A DNA stretch of 64,000 bases from Phytophthora hibernalis (GCA_012656075.1 JAAKBF010000027.1:372001-436000); one strand, 5' to 3'; positions 42,095-54,146 are shown, counted from the stretch's first letter. Made by a program: numbers and translations. Notes: generated by a model not told the origin, from the letters alone.

Positions 42095-44055
42095 ATGAGA
42101 TCCGATCCGTCACAGATTCCCGAGGGAGTGTCTGTGGCCCCCGACGTCAAGGTCGAGGTGAAGGAGGAGTATGAAGCAAAGTACCCAATTCTCGATATGG
42201 CTCCTCCCGGAGCCACAACGGGCTCTGCTGTCAAGCACAGTCCGCCTGGGTTATCGACGGATAGGCGTTCGTCAAAAGATGTCCCGGTGTTCCATCACAC
42301 ACCAAAGAAAATAGGCAAGAAGCCCATGCCCATGAAAGTGCCTTAGTCGGAAGATGAAGACCCTGTGAAGCCTCGAGCTCAGCTACCCGAATTACGGCCA
42401 GCCTGGTTCATGAGTTTGGGTTTTAAGAACTCACCCGACTTCTGCAAGAAGATCCTGTGTTGAGCACCCTCGACGTACAGTGAGACGCTCGTCTGCAAGG
42501 GCCCGTGGCTGTACCCCAGCTCCATGAGGGCTTCACGACGCTAGAGGCCAGGCGGAAGCTGATCGCCATGTTACACGAGGCAGTCCTGGAGGTCCGAGCG
42601 CAAGATATCGCATCACTCGCGTAGTTTGATGTTGAGGTGGTGCTGAACGCGATCCGCCGTCTGTTTCATACCCTGGGTGACACGTGGGAATGAGGATGAA
42701 ACACGAACCTGCACTATGTCGAGCTGCGTCACCGACCGGTCGGCCGAAGGTCCACGGAAGCTCCACCGGATCCCCTCGCTACCGCTCCGTGTCCTCGATC
42801 GTCGACGAATCCGAAAGCGACGCAAGTGTGCAAGATAGGATGACGCTTACTTCTGAAGTGGCCCCGGGTAAACCAGCGGTCGCTGAAAAATCGGCGAGCC
42901 CCCGGCGGTCCAAACTGAAGAGCGGGCGAACCTGCCTCCACAGTCGAACGAGACCAGTATGCCATTGTTGAATGCGCCAGATTCCCAGGCGCATTTGTTT
43001 CAGCATGCTATGGAAGTCCTCGACAGAGGAATGGCAGGTCTGCCTCCGGTAGCGCCGCCTGTTCCAGTTGTGACGGCCCCGGATGTGTCCATGACTCGTG
43101 CGTCGCGTTTCGACGTATCAATGAGGTCAGAAAGTCCACGGGTCACACCACAGGCTGCTTACCCGGCCGACGATACTGACGATTTCTTCAATCTTGGAAC
43201 TGAGACTGGAGAGTGGTCACACTCGATATTCGTGTCGACTAATGCGTCTGGGGAATCTATAACCTGGAAAATAATATCTCCATTTTCATACCCCCAAAAT
43301 GGCGGAACATTTTGTTGTCTGGTGGTCGCAATATCTTTTCAATTTTTGTGAAAAGTGTATTATCGGAAAGCAGCAATCGAAATAGAGTAGTTTTACGCTT
43401 TGAAAGGGATAAAAGACAACAACAATTTAACATTTCGGCGAGGTACGAAAAACAGGCGTATCCGGATCTCCGCGACGTCGGATCTCTAATCGATTAGGAG
43501 ACGTGACGCCACCGGAGAAAAGTCACGAACATGGCTCCACAAGTTGCAGTCGGCTGCGAAGCGAGGTGGTATGGCACCTTCGGAGGTGTGTCGGCTGCTG
43601 AACGACCTGATCACGGGACCTGCGCGTCAATGGTATCTTCAATTAATTCGTGACGTCCGGACGTCGTGAAATGAGTTGTCCTCGCAATTCCAATACCAGT
43701 ACTGTGGTAAGGGAGTCTCCGTCGAGCGAAAGTGTTGTCCTGCAACGAACGGTCGGATGAAAACCCCTGTAATACTTGCATCGATAAAACGTCGCAGGGA
43801 TTCGGAACAAACTGAAAGTCAAGGATGGCACGGCTACGGATCGTGGAGGACACGTTGAGCAATTCATCGACACTCTGGATTCCAACGAATAAGCTCTGGC
43901 CGATCAGCTCATTATGTTGATAATCGAGAATGCGGAAGCACTCGAACTAGTACTTCGTTCTCGTAAACGAAGCTGAGACCGACAAGGGAAGGTTGTGTAT
44001 AACCCGTCGAAATTCCGAGCGAATAATCCACCCCGGTGCCCACCAAAGCTGTCAA
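42095..44055 (+). pseudogene. Gypsy gag remnant
   Basis: Open pieces (42095-42346, 42684-42971, 42959-43351) are followed near 43780-44040 by a frame reading YLHR-NVAGIRNKLKVKDGTA, HVEQFIDTLDSN, LADQLIMLIIENAEALELVL and RQGKVVYNPSKFR, which is the capsid-like part of Phytophthora-type Gypsy gag. Frameshifts and stops are frequent. Homology is lost at about 44055, before the zinc knuckle. Pol does not follow on this strand. Confidence 0.7.
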
Positions 44056-44335
44056 CTTGCTAAGGGCCCAGGCGGTGATGTACTATGCAGTACTATTGCC
44101 AATCCAAGCTTTGGCTGCTAGACACATTTGTACAGCATCGCGCTTCGTTAGAGACTCGTTTGCTAAAAATGGGGGAAATACTTGACAGCTTCTGTATGAA
44201 GCGTGGTGGTGGGTTTGTTATTGTTAGCAAAGCGCCTCCATGTACATAGGCTGACTTGGAAAAAATACCCTAATATTTTTATAGCAATGCATGTTGTGAC
44301 ACTGACTACCTAGATGCAGCACTCATCTTCCTTTT

Positions 44336-45040
44336 GTGGTACCTATTTGTGCACGCATCCGATCTCTCAATGTTCCACACGCGCAACATCAGTTTTGGCG
44401 CAGGTGGCGTACTCTTTTGCGCTTGATACGACTAAAGCCCTACGAAGAACAAGGGCTGTCGCTATTCCCAGACGCCGACTTCAGTACCTGCCCAGTGCTT
44501 GCCATCGCGATCGCCCTGGTCGTCCAGGCCACACCGTGCATCGACCTAGTCGGCAGCCTTCCACAACCAACAAGCGGCCCAGACGCCCACCACGCTAACT
44601 GCCGACGTGCCTCTGATCGAGCTTCTCAATGCCACCCCCGCCACCACGACACGCACAAGCCCCGCCGCAAAGGAGCTGACACAGCATCGGCAATCTATGT
44701 TCATGTTAATCGGATACTGAGCCGTGTCGCTCCAGCAGCGGGTGTAACGGGAGCGCTTAGCTCACATTTGTTCAGGCGCGGCGGGGTCCAACATGCCAAC
44801 GACTGCGACAAGTTGACCGAGCGCTGGATCTTCGACATGGGGTCCTGGAAAATGAGCACGACGAACAAAGGATTTAATTACGTCTTTAGCACTAGCAAGG
44901 AAGACCACAAGGTTGCCAAAGTTCTCGCAGGATACAAACCGAAGGTTGAAGATACTCTGCAAAACCTGAGCAGCTTCGATTCGCAGACACTTGATCAGAT
45001 TACCCGAGTACAGCGTGTCGTGTTCACGGCCTGTGTGTAG
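44336..45040 (+). pseudogene. Crypton-type tyrosine recombinase
   Basis: Pieces of one protein are visible: LIRLKPYEEQGLSLFPDADF and CPVLAIAIALVVQATPC (44420-44530), then, after a shifted proline-rich stretch, SSHLFRRGGVQHANDCDKLT and RWIFDMGSWKMSTTNKGFNY with VFSTSKEDHKVAKVLAGYKP. The His-x-x-Arg box and the Tyr about 35 residues later match the catalytic residues of Crypton tyrosine recombinases, which cut and rejoin DNA through a 3'-phosphotyrosine. The N-terminal part is lost and the two blocks differ in frame quality. Confidence 0.75.
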
Positions 45041-45564
45041 TTTGGTACGACCTGCTTTAACGTCAACGCCGAAGTGCTGGATGTGCTCATGGCAGCAATT
45101 TTCGCCACTTCCCGCATCTGAGAGCTCTCAATCCTGAAGGTCCTGACGTCACGCGCGTTGAATGCGCGATCGCCCACAGTGGAAACCCGTTAGATGATCT
45201 TCTCTCGAGGTATTTACACGGTGCCCGTCCGCCTACTAAAGGCAACAACACCAAGCCCACTACGGACAAAGAGACAGATCAAGCATCTAATAAATTGAGA
45301 GGGCGAACCAAGGAACAAAGATCATCGATCACCAAGCGGCTGTGATTGAGCAGTTAATCGCACTCTCCAAGTGAGAGGATATGCGGATGGACGCACTAGA
45401 AGCAAAGCAGAACAACGACCCGGTAGCGACAAACAAACACGACTATCCAGAAGGAGCACAAGAGCACAAGCTGTCAGCATACCAAAGACGAAGCGACGTA
45501 TGAGGCAATTTGTGGTATCACCGCACGATTTCCGTACGAGAAGTACTGAATCATCTTAGTACTT

Positions 45565-45969
45565 GTGTGTATGATTCACTACTGGAGCTTCGTCGTCATG
45601 CAGAACCCTGTTCTGGTCATTCTGAACGTAAAACCCTACATGTTACACATCGATTCGAAGAAGTACCATTTTCCCCAAGAGATCAAGGACATTCTGGGTG
45701 GGTACTTCAAGAAAGAGGCGGCAACGAAGTACGGCAAAAGAAGCGTGGCGTATGCGACCAAACGGGTCCAAACCTCTCCACCACAGCGAAACGACAACGA
45801 CTGCGGTGTCTTCATGTTGTATTTCATGCGAGAGGTGAACCGAGCGCTCCTTCATGATCCAAACCTTCTGCTTCTCCTCAGCATATCTAACAAGATTAAG
45901 TTTAACTGCAATATCGTGCGAATACAGTTCGTGAAACACTTCTACAACGACCAAGCTCTGCAGTCATAG
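45565..45969 (+). CDS. Ulp1-like C48 cysteine protease, C-terminal part
   Basis: The reading has VILNVKPYMLHIDSKKYHFP, the strand carrying the conserved Asp, and then SPPQRNDNDCGVFMLYFMRE, in which Gln, Asp-Cys-Gly mark the oxyanion Gln and the catalytic Cys of Ulp1/SENP (C48) proteases, which act on SUMO-like proteins. The catalytic His region upstream is not clear. It lies about 500 bases after the Crypton recombinase on the same strand and could belong to the same element; C48 domains are also frequent in MULE elements. Confidence 0.6.
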   Translation: MCMIHYWSFVVMQNPVLVILNVKPYMLHIDSKKYHFPQEIKDILGGYFKKEAATKYGKRSVAYATKRVQTSPPQRNDNDCGVFMLYFMREVNRALLHDPNLLLLLSISNKIKFNCNIVRIQFVKHFYNDQALQS

Positions 45970-46059
45970 GCAACTAGTATCAAAATGCATATAAACAAAA
46001 AAAATACATGAAAAACATTATTAGTATCAATGGTCATACACGTACACACGCATACTTCG

Positions 46060-46525
46060 TGGTCCGCAGCCATCACAACGATGCTGTCATCCTCTGCAGC
46101 GTACAGCCACTGTCAGCATATACAGCGTACAGTCGCCGCAGTCGTCCACGGTCATCACACCGCCGCTGTCGTCAGCCGCCGCTGAGCCGCCTCTGTCGTC
46201 CGCAGCCACCGCCCGCCGCGTGTTGTCATCAGTGGCGTACAGCTGCCGCATTCCTTCTCGGACATCGCTGTCGTCCGCAGCCACCTCTCCACCGCATCCA
46301 TTACGCCGCTGCTGTCACCCTCTGTAGCGTACAGCCGCCGCTGTCGTCAGCAGTCACCTATCTACAGCGACATGTACGCCGCCGCAGTCATCACGCCGCC
46401 GTTGCCGTCAGAAGCCACCGAGCCACCGCTGTGGTTTGCAGCCACCGCGCCGCCGCAGTCCATCGCGGCCATCAATCAGCCGCGGTCATCGCTGTCGTCC
46501 GCAGCCACCACGCCGCCGCCGCCGC
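46060..46525. repeat. Degenerate low-complexity CCGCCG/GTC array
   Basis: An irregular array of CCGCAGCCACC, GTCGTC and CACGCCGCCG units. Long frames here (such as 46008-46529) are products of composition, not genes. It ends exactly where the Gypsy integrase sequence begins at 46526. Confidence 0.7.
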
Positions 46526-47640
46526 ATAGTTTGGGTCGACTTGTTCACTGGGCTCGTCGTTGCAAACGCCAATTCGTCGAGAACCGCGCAAACCGTGGCA
46601 GAGTCCTACGAGGAATGCGTATTTCGGCGGTTCGGAGCGAGCGAGGCCATACGTCACGACCGAGAACCCGGATTTATGTCGGACTTCTTTCGAGCTTTTA
46701 ATCAGATCATGGGTCAACAACAGCGGGATACGCACGCCTACAGACACAAGGAAACGCGCCAGCAGAGCGCATGATACAAACAATCACTCGAGCAATCAAG
46801 ATGTACGTCGAAGGCGAACACCAACGTGACTGGGACGAATTCGCGGAGAGACTCACCTACTCGTTGAACACGGCATATGACCGCGTGAGAAGGTAGACCC
46901 ATTTCTTTCTGGTCAACGGCTGAGACCCCGCTCGACCATCGAAACCTCGCTCTCAGTGGGAAACACTCAAAGTCAGAGCTCGCAGCCTCGCCGGTGGCGC
47001 TTCCACATCCAGAAACATTACATGCATGCGCGCGCAGGAGGCGGACTTGTTACGAGACGCCATAGCGGAACGGGCGGGGGTCCACAACGAAACGGCAATT
47101 GAAACCACCATCGACGGGGGCGCACACGCCTGGTTATTCCTGGATCGAGTTAAGCCGGGCTACGCGAAGAAGCTTTCCCACAAGTGGTACGAACCATTCA
47201 GAGTACAGTAGATGGTGAGTAGTTACGCGGTAACGTTGGAGGTCGCATGTACCTTGTGCTGTTCATCTCGAACCTGAAGCCAGTGCGACAATACCCGACG
47301 CGTCCGGCGATAGATCTGCGGGTACCGCAGGAAGATCGTCTCGACTTTGATGAAGAGATGCTGCCAGAGGATAGCTGGACACCAGAAGCGCTAGGGGAAA
47401 ATGTGTTTGAGGTCGAGACTATTCTCGACGAACGGACCGGACGTCGAACCCGATATAGACGAGTGATGTGCGAGTACTTGGTACGCTGGAAATGGTACTA
47501 AGAGACCACGTGGGTCAACGAAGCTGACCTGAACTGCGGATGGTTACGTTACGATTATGTTCGACGCTGGACGGGAGAACATCGGTTCGAAGCGATGCAA
47601 TCAAGCGAGTCGACGAGTGCCGAGTAGGTATGGGAATGGT
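46526..47640 (+). pseudogene. Gypsy integrase core to chromodomain
   Basis: Begins mid-protein with IVWVDLFTGLVVANANSSRT, then CVFRRFGASEAIRHDREPGF (catalytic Asp region), ERMIQTITRAIKMYVEGEHQ (catalytic Glu), AWLFLDRVKPGYAKKLSHKW (GPY/F-like region), LDFDEEMLPEDSW and the chromodomain CEYLVRWKWY followed by TTWVNEADLNCGWL. Stops and frameshifts lie near 46770, 47211 and 47501. It carries exactly the Gypsy part absent from 3669-8000. Confidence 0.9.
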
Positions 47641-48140
47641 GGGAGACAGGATCTCATCAGGATTGAAGGTGGAAGGTACCGCAGGATGGCTGCGGTAACA
47701 GGAGGAGGGACAACCCAGGAAATGGTCCTGGTATCAAAAATTGAAGAAGCACCAACAGTCAGGCCGTTGGTATGACGAAGGAGGAAGAGAAGTGCATTTA
47801 CCGAATTCCCTATGTAATGACATTCTATGTGTTATGGCATACACCACCACACTGACCAATCGGTGATCTTTCGGGAAGCTTGTTGTGTATTGTCTTTTTA
47901 TAACACACACATTGAATTACTTTCGATTTGTATCGAAATGGCCTTTTGAACAGAAAGTACCAAAAGAAAGGACCACCAAATTACGACTATGTGAGTACGT
48001 TTTCTGTATGACATAACATAGGTAATTCGGTATACATGTGAAGGTGACCAAGGTCGAGGACATTCAAAATTCAAGAAGAACGCAAAATGGAGAGAATTGG
48101 AATTACGAATGAAGAAACAATTACGAGGCTGCGAAGCTAT
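47640..48140. other. Stretch with no recognisable gene
   Basis: Between the plus-strand integrase remnant and the minus-strand gag. It may contain LTR sequence of either element, but no repeat partner is visible. Confidence 0.4.
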
Positions 48141-50500
48141 TCTACCGGCTGGATGAACTTGTTTCGAAGACGGGCAAGATGTTGGGCTGGGTGGTCGACC
48201 CGCGCGCGGTGAAAGAAAATTCACCAGGGCTCCGCTTTGTCGACTGCACGCGTCGACCGCAACAGAGACGTCTGGTCCACCGAATCGTCGTCGAGCGTGG
48301 TAACTTCTCCAACTGGGAACCATTTCGTGTGATTGCGGGGTGGTGGGAACGTCATGAAGATGGGGTCCAGCAGAATGTCGATGTCACAACGCCCATGGCG
48401 CATTAGACGAACCACTTCCGGCAACACTGTCTGCTCGAAGTTGACCTTGGCACGCGAACTACGATCAGACACGGTACTCACCAGATCCTGCAGGTACTCA
48501 GAAGGCTTCTCCCCACGGGAATGTATGGGTGCCCTCCCCGTACACTTGACACTACTTCTTCAGGTGGGCGTTGTAAACCCTGATCAACGTTGCGAAATCG
48601 ACGTCCCCAACGGCAAAAGTCAGCTAGGGCGGTAGTTTCTGCAGCTTCAACCAAGGCTTCTTAGAGTACTTCTTGCGGACTTGGACATCTGTCAGCAAGG
48701 CCTCGTTGTACGTCGGCTTAGGCGTACCTTTGCAGCGTTGGGCCGGATGAATCCAACCTGAAGCGAGTGGAGGTGAAAATGTCACACGAAACTCGTCGTC
48801 GCGAAGCGCAATGCGCGCAACGCCTCCCCACCCAAGGACAAATATCCGTGCTGGCCCTGGAAGTCAAAGCTCTGGTGGGAGGCAAGGCGGGATGAAAGAA
48901 GGACTGAATCGCATTCGTGGACGTACTCCGTCATCTTCTCATCATCGACTGCATTGTTGTTAGGAGACGTGGAATTGAAGTCTGAATCACTGTCAGAGTC
49001 ACTCGACGAGGAACCCGCGTCACAGTCATCATCACCGGGGGCTGAGGCTTGACGGTACGCTGCCTGCTGAGACGAAGAGGTCAGTAGACGAAGCGGGTGT
49101 CGACGGTGGAGGGTCCGGTAACACCGGGGATATCTTTTGGGAGCCGAGACGCAGTCTTCTTGGGCGGGCGCTGGAGATCTTGTTGGGCGTCTTCGAGTGT
49201 CGACCAGGGGTGAACCTGTAGCTCGACGTTTAGCTGCCGACGAAGGAGACTTCCCTTTTCCCGTAGACGAACCACTGCGTCTGACAGGGTCGATGCATCT
49301 GGGACATCTGCATGGGCTGGATTCTCTTGGGCAGCCGCATCAGACCCTTGTAGGGACGCATGTATTCGCAGGGCCTTCCAATTCGGTAATTTGAAGGACT
49401 GGACGCAAGACAATATTAGAAAGATCTCAGAGTTCAACCCAACGAGAACCACGATACGTACCGAGCGTCTCGATCACTTGGGACAAATCCGCATTGGCTC
49501 TCGTCCGTTGCTCGACGTTCTGGTCAAACTAATTTTTGTATGCGTCGCCGCGGATCGTGGCCATCGAGACGACGCCACGACGACGTTGGACCACTTGCTT
49601 GGCAGCTTGGATACCTTTCTCAGCTTGCTCTCGACGTATGGAAGCGGAATGGTCAGCTTCTTGAGCGTGGCGTTCACTTTCTTGAGAACTTGCCAGCTCA
49701 CGCTGAAGATCTGTGAGTTGAACGAGTGACGTCGAACGCTGCGAAGGAATTGATTCGGTAGTCGACGACAGCAGAGTGATGTACCCGGGCAGCGCTGAAG
49801 AAATTGAGACCCGTTGAGCTGTACGAAGTTGGGTTGCGGATGCCGAATAGGATTATGGGCTGCTTGCAATTCCGCGGTGAGATCCGAATACGCAACATCG
49901 TTTGCAGACTGGGCGTCGGACAGTTGCCGCCCGACGGACTGCAAAGACGCTCGAAATTGATCAATATCTTGACGAAGTGCGTCCCGCTCGCGGGCCATCT
50001 GCAGTATCGCTTGCTCCTGGGAAGTGGTCATAGTTGTCGCTTGTTGAATCTGGTCTCGCTGATCGGCCATCTCTGCTCGCATACTTGCCAGAACCACGTG
50101 TAGTCCGGCTCTATGATTCAGTAGACCAATTACCCGACCCTCCGTTTCGGAATTGGCGACAACGAGTGAATAATTCTCGGCGGCCAACTCATGCAGTACA
50201 CTGCTCCGCATGATGGGGTCGAGTGGTGCATTCCCAGCAGGAAATACACGGGGCACAACAGGCAGAGCTGGTGCGGGTCGTCGACCAGCCGCGCACCCCG
50301 GCAGTACGACGTCAACTCCTGCGAAGTCGCTGGGGCGGACGTTGCCGTATATACGGCACTAGCAGACGGAGTATCAGGAGGGTCACCACGGTCAAAGAAG
50401 TCGGTGGGGAGGTGGAAGTCGGTGCTGAGCACGAAGATGTCGACGGGGAATCTCCGAGGTCGAGATGGAGGTGTAAGGTGCGCGAATGACTGTAGATAGC
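48140..50500 (-). pseudogene. Second Gypsy gag, minus strand
   Basis: Minus-strand readings run from about 50432 with a coiled-coil (QIQQATTMTTSQEQAILQMA, then DALRQDIDQFRASLQSVGRQ), through a shifted frame (REQAEKGIQAAKQVVQRRRG; Ser/Asp-rich 48960-49050; QGQHGYLSLGGEALRALRF) to LPEVVRLMRHGRCDIDILLD and FMTFPPPRNHTKWFPVGEV, TTLDDDSVDQTSLLRSTRAV. This is the layout of oomycete Gypsy gag proteins. No pol follows below 48140. It belongs to a different element from the plus-strand pieces. Confidence 0.7.
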
Positions 50501-51168
50501 ACGTCCAGAGACCTAGTGCTAGCAGCGCACTCGTGATGGACGGGAGGAAGGCGACGATGGATGGAGAATCAGATATCAGCGGCGAAGCTTACCTGGAGAG
50601 TATGCTTCACGCGGATGGGGGCTGTGGTGTAGTGGCTTTGGAAAGATGGATGGAATGCGACGTCGAGGATAAGTCACTTTCGGAGACCTTCGGTGCACAT
50701 GACAAAGTGTACCCACGAGTGGAGTCGTAGATCCTGCTGAAGAGTGATGGTCGATGGTCGACGATCGACATTCGTACTTAACGTCGAACTTCAAGGAACA
50801 CATCACAGAGAGCGTAAACAAGATTGCGGCGTTGGGCAAGCACGCAAGGAAGACAGCCGGTCATCAAATGATGTGTGGACAAAAGGCAGAGGAAGATCGC
50901 ACGAAGTTGGTGCAGTCGGCACAAAGTGTAGGAAGATTGTAAGTCAGTCACAAATAAATAACCAAGGGCTCAAAGCAAATCAATCTTCTTTGGACACTAA
51001 GTGTTTCCGTCGTCTGCTTCTGTGAAGCTCTATACGTTCTTCAGTAGGTCGAAGGAGACTCGCCGTGGTCTCAACAACCCCCCAACCCGTGTCTGACAGG
51101 AAGGCACGTTAATCTTAAGTCTCGTGAGGGTAGGCATAGCAACAAAGTCCCGCAAGGGCAGGAATATC
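50500..51168. other. Probable LTR/leader of the minus-strand Gypsy
   Basis: No gene. The short plus-strand ORFs here lack any family resemblance. Position upstream of the minus-strand gag suggests LTR or leader sequence; boundaries are not visible. Confidence 0.35.
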
Positions 51169-51292
51169 AACTCGTCGACCGAGCCGACCAGGGAATAGCG
51201 GCTCGTCAACCAAGACGACCAAGGAATAGCGGCTCGTCGACCAAGACGACCAAGGACGAGCAATGCGTCGACCCCGACCACCAAGGCAAAGC
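51169..51292 (-). repeat. Tandem repeat, four copies of 31 bases
   Basis: Units at 51169, 51200, 51231 and 51262, each like GGCTCGTCGACCAAGACGAC followed by CAAGGAATAGC. It lies 5' of the minus-strand gag (48140-50500), so it may belong to the LTR or leader of that element. Confidence 0.85.
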
Positions 51293-51443
51293 AAAACAAC
51301 CCTTTACGGAGAAGAAGTCACGTCTCTTAGCGAGACGCTTCGACTTACAAGATTCGACGTTCGCGTGAAGGTTTCCACGCAGACGTCACTCCGCAGACGA
51401 CTCTAGCATCGAACGCTTGAACACCCCATCCAACTAAATCACG

Positions 51444-51944
51444 TTAGTCAAGACCCCGGGAATTCAGCGCACCGCACCAGACGCACAGTGTGTGAAGTGC
51501 GCTTTGTGAGTAGATCGTGCACGCCCAAAACGATTTCTGAGAGCCCGTTAGCATCGTTTTCAATACAAGACACTTCGGTGTGGTGGCTCTTTCCTTGTTC
51601 CACCTCGTGTGCTTTGGCATGTGACTTGTGTACTGAGTCACATCGTCTGGGTGACATTGAACCGAACTCTTCGAAACCCCTTCGCCGGAAGATGCCAAAT
51701 TGTCTACTTCAAGTTCTTCTCTCTTGCCCTCGTGTTCGTAGGCTGTGTCTTCGGCAATCATAGTCGGTGAGTCAGCTGAATCATCTGAATTAACGTCTGC
51801 TTCTTGAATATTTGAGATCTGCGAAAGTGCGTCCAAGTCGGATTGTCGATCAATCCCCGCATAGGCTTGAGATACGATAGGTGCCTCTCCACCCGTTACA
51901 ATCGTTTCGAAGCGTGTGAGAACTTCCAGCATTTGCATGAACAC
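51444..51944 (-). pseudogene. MULE C-terminal tail, uncertain
   Basis: A 166-residue minus-strand reading, MFMQMLEVLTRFETIV followed by an acidic stretch (QEADVNSDDSADSPTM). The first residues could be the remains of a SWIM zinc finger, which follows MULE cores. The link to the MULE is by position only. Confidence 0.35.
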
Positions 51945-52079
51945 TCGTGTCCCATTCCGACTTACGATGTCGATAATACGCGTAGCCAGCGCGTGAGGTG
52001 CGAAATTTAATGGTTCCGTTGAGAACTATGTGACGTGCCGCTTTCAATTATGAGTCACGATCCACACGCATCTTCTCCA

Positions 52080-52760
52080 CCTTCAGCATCTTCTCCCTCT
52101 TCGACAGGAATATTCAGTGAACACGACAAGCGCCAACGCGCATGAATATGCGTTATCGGGGTGGGGCTTTACCGGCGACCAGGTGCCAGTAGATATCATG
52201 TTGGTAAGGTACTCATGAAGACAGACGAACGAGGATACGTCTGCAGAAATAACGTGCATCATAGATGAGTAACATTCATTTCATATGTTACTAATAAGGC
52301 AAAAACGAACCCTTGTATCAAGATGATACTTGCGGGTTGTATCCACCGCCGAAATCATCTCGAACATGTGAGATTGTAGCTCGTGAGTCATGTAGTGCGT
52401 CTGATGATCATTGATAACGCGTTATTGTTGCTCCACCAGCTCAGCTCGTATGCGTGCTGGCTGACGTCTTTTGACAGCTTGTGCACCCCGGCATTGCTCA
52501 TATGTCCTACGTCTGCCATCTTCTTTGCGTACGCCACGGCCTGGAGGAATTAGATCGTGTCAACACGTTCATCCAGCATCGTAGTCATCTTCAGCACGTC
52601 CTTCAAAGACCCCATGCAGCTTCCAACCTAAATATGAAGTCATCATAACAGGGACAAAGGTTAGAACTGTAGCGCAGCCCAAATAACTCTTTAATACATC
52701 TTACCGGTTGTTAGTAGAGTTTCCCAATTGGATTACATCTATACGACCAAACCCACGCCA
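52080..52760. other. Stretch with no recognisable gene
   Basis: Between the MULE core and the acidic tail ORF. No coding signal and no named repeat. Confidence 0.4.
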
Positions 52761-52816
52761 TGTCCCCTGCAATTGTGCCAGTTGTCGTGAAAGTACTTCA
52801 GCAACGGATGCGTCGC

Positions 52817-54020
52817 CTATGTGATGTCCTCTTCGAGCGTAATATGCTTTCCATCAACCACGTAATACAGGTACTTACGAGCGATTTCATGATCAATCTC
52901 CGTCGTAGCATTCATCATCATGTGCACCGCGTCCACGACTTTATCGCGATCCTCGATGTTGTATTCTTTCTTCTCCATTTCACCTTGACGATATTGCAGC
53001 ACGTGGAACACGCAGAGTAAAATTCTCGCGCTCGGGAAGGCAGTCTGCAGCAGCGAGATCTCTCCGAAATCTTTGTCGACAATAAAAACGCGAGCTTCGT
53101 CCCAGGTTGGATTTAACGATTTGAAAGAGGCGACTTCATATGTCAAACAATCAGCTCTCTCATTCTCCATAAGTGCATGCTGAACGTAATGCCCTGTAAA
53201 GGCACACATAGTTACAAAGTCCACAAATGCACACAAACACAAATTTAGCACAAAGAGGTACAATCGTTAGCAACATGTTACAAAAGACACAACATAGACA
53301 CAAACAACACACAAAGAGATCCGTGTCGTGCCGCTCTCAGCTTCGCAACTAGGTTGTGCTTGTCACGCAGAGTGACATTTTACCTGAGAAACAAAGATTA
53401 GAATCGCAAATTAATGAAAATAGAACTAGTCAAATAGCGTACCCGTTCTCTTCCTCAGAAACTGCAATATCACCTTCTTCTTTACGCCGGCAGTCTTGAG
53501 CTCATCCACGAAATCAATCACGCCCTCGTCCTCGATACGTCGAGTGGAAGGATGGTTCTCGTGAGCCCTCGAGCCCAGCGCGTGGTTGTGGCCGGTCTGC
53601 TCCTAAATGACCTTCATGTGAAAGCCACGAGAAGAACTCCAGACAACCGTGGCCGTCATACGCGCCTGGCATGCAGCAGATTTGACGAAGTAGTTGCTTC
53701 GCTTGCCTTTGGGCCGACTCGGGCGCGTCTAGTTCCAGCTTCCGGTAGTACTTGTCGAATGCGTTCGGGATCACAGTTTGAGGGGTGGCCTTGTCACGCT
53801 GCTCCAGGTCTGCGTTCCTCGCCGCTGCGCTGGTCGAGGTCCTCTTTTGTAGATCTGGCGAATCTGTTTCTCGTACGCGACACCTCCCAGGTGTCAAAGG
53901 CGTCCTTCCCCATAGACGGGGCACGTGTGAGGCCTGCGCTCGAAGCAGGGATGTACTTCTCCGGTGACTGGGCCCCCGCCGGTTCGTTGTCGGACCCGGA
54001 AGCTGTCGCGTCGCTCGCCA
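52817..54020 (-). pseudogene. MULE transposase (FAR1-like)
   Basis: The order on the minus strand is GKDAFDTWE (about 53945), AARNADLEQRDKATPQTVIP, HNHALGSRAHENHPSTRRIE with GVIDFVDELKTAGVKKKVIL, an intron near 53455-53390, then VTLRDKHNLVAKLRA, and the core EARVFIVDKDFGEISLLQTA, FPSARILLCVFHVLQYRQG. The Asp in VDKDF and the Cys/His of LCVFHV are family landmarks. The N-terminal part resembles FAR1/WRKY-GCM1 zinc regions. Frameshifts are present; about 750 bases of the C-terminal part (52080-52760) hold no recognisable protein. Confidence 0.78.
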
Positions 54021-54146
54021 TACTCGAATCTCACATCTTGCCCGTTTTCGCGCCTGTTTGGAAATGAAAGGCTCAGAATGAGCTGGGGCGGAGGGATGTT
54101 TTCGTACTTTGCCGCTGGCTGACTTTTCGAGACTTGTACTCGCCTA

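Larger units (their letters stand above)
51444..54020 (-). mobile_element. MULE (Mutator-like) transposon with FAR1-type transposase, decayed
   Basis: The minus strand carries an N-terminal DNA-binding region (about 54020-53530), a helical region, the MULE transposase core (53263-52817) and a possible SWIM-like and acidic tail (down to 51444). Terminal repeats were not found; the 5' side lies about 125 bases from a pogo element. Confidence 0.75.

Noticed and set aside
46060..46525. CRISPR-like repetition
   Set aside because: Units are irregular with no constant repeat and unique spacers; simple low-complexity sequence in a eukaryote.
3668..46525. A single TA-targeting transposon between the two Gypsy halves
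   Set aside because: The inner flanks (CACACCGCTGG and GCGGCGGCGG) are not inverted repeats and the halves lie in opposite orientation, which a simple insertion cannot give.
46008..46529. 173-residue plus-strand ORF
   Set aside because: Low-complexity CCGCCG/GTC array; no globular sequence.
53552..54067. 171-residue plus-strand ORF
   Set aside because: Shadow of the FAR1-like region of the minus-strand MULE transposase.
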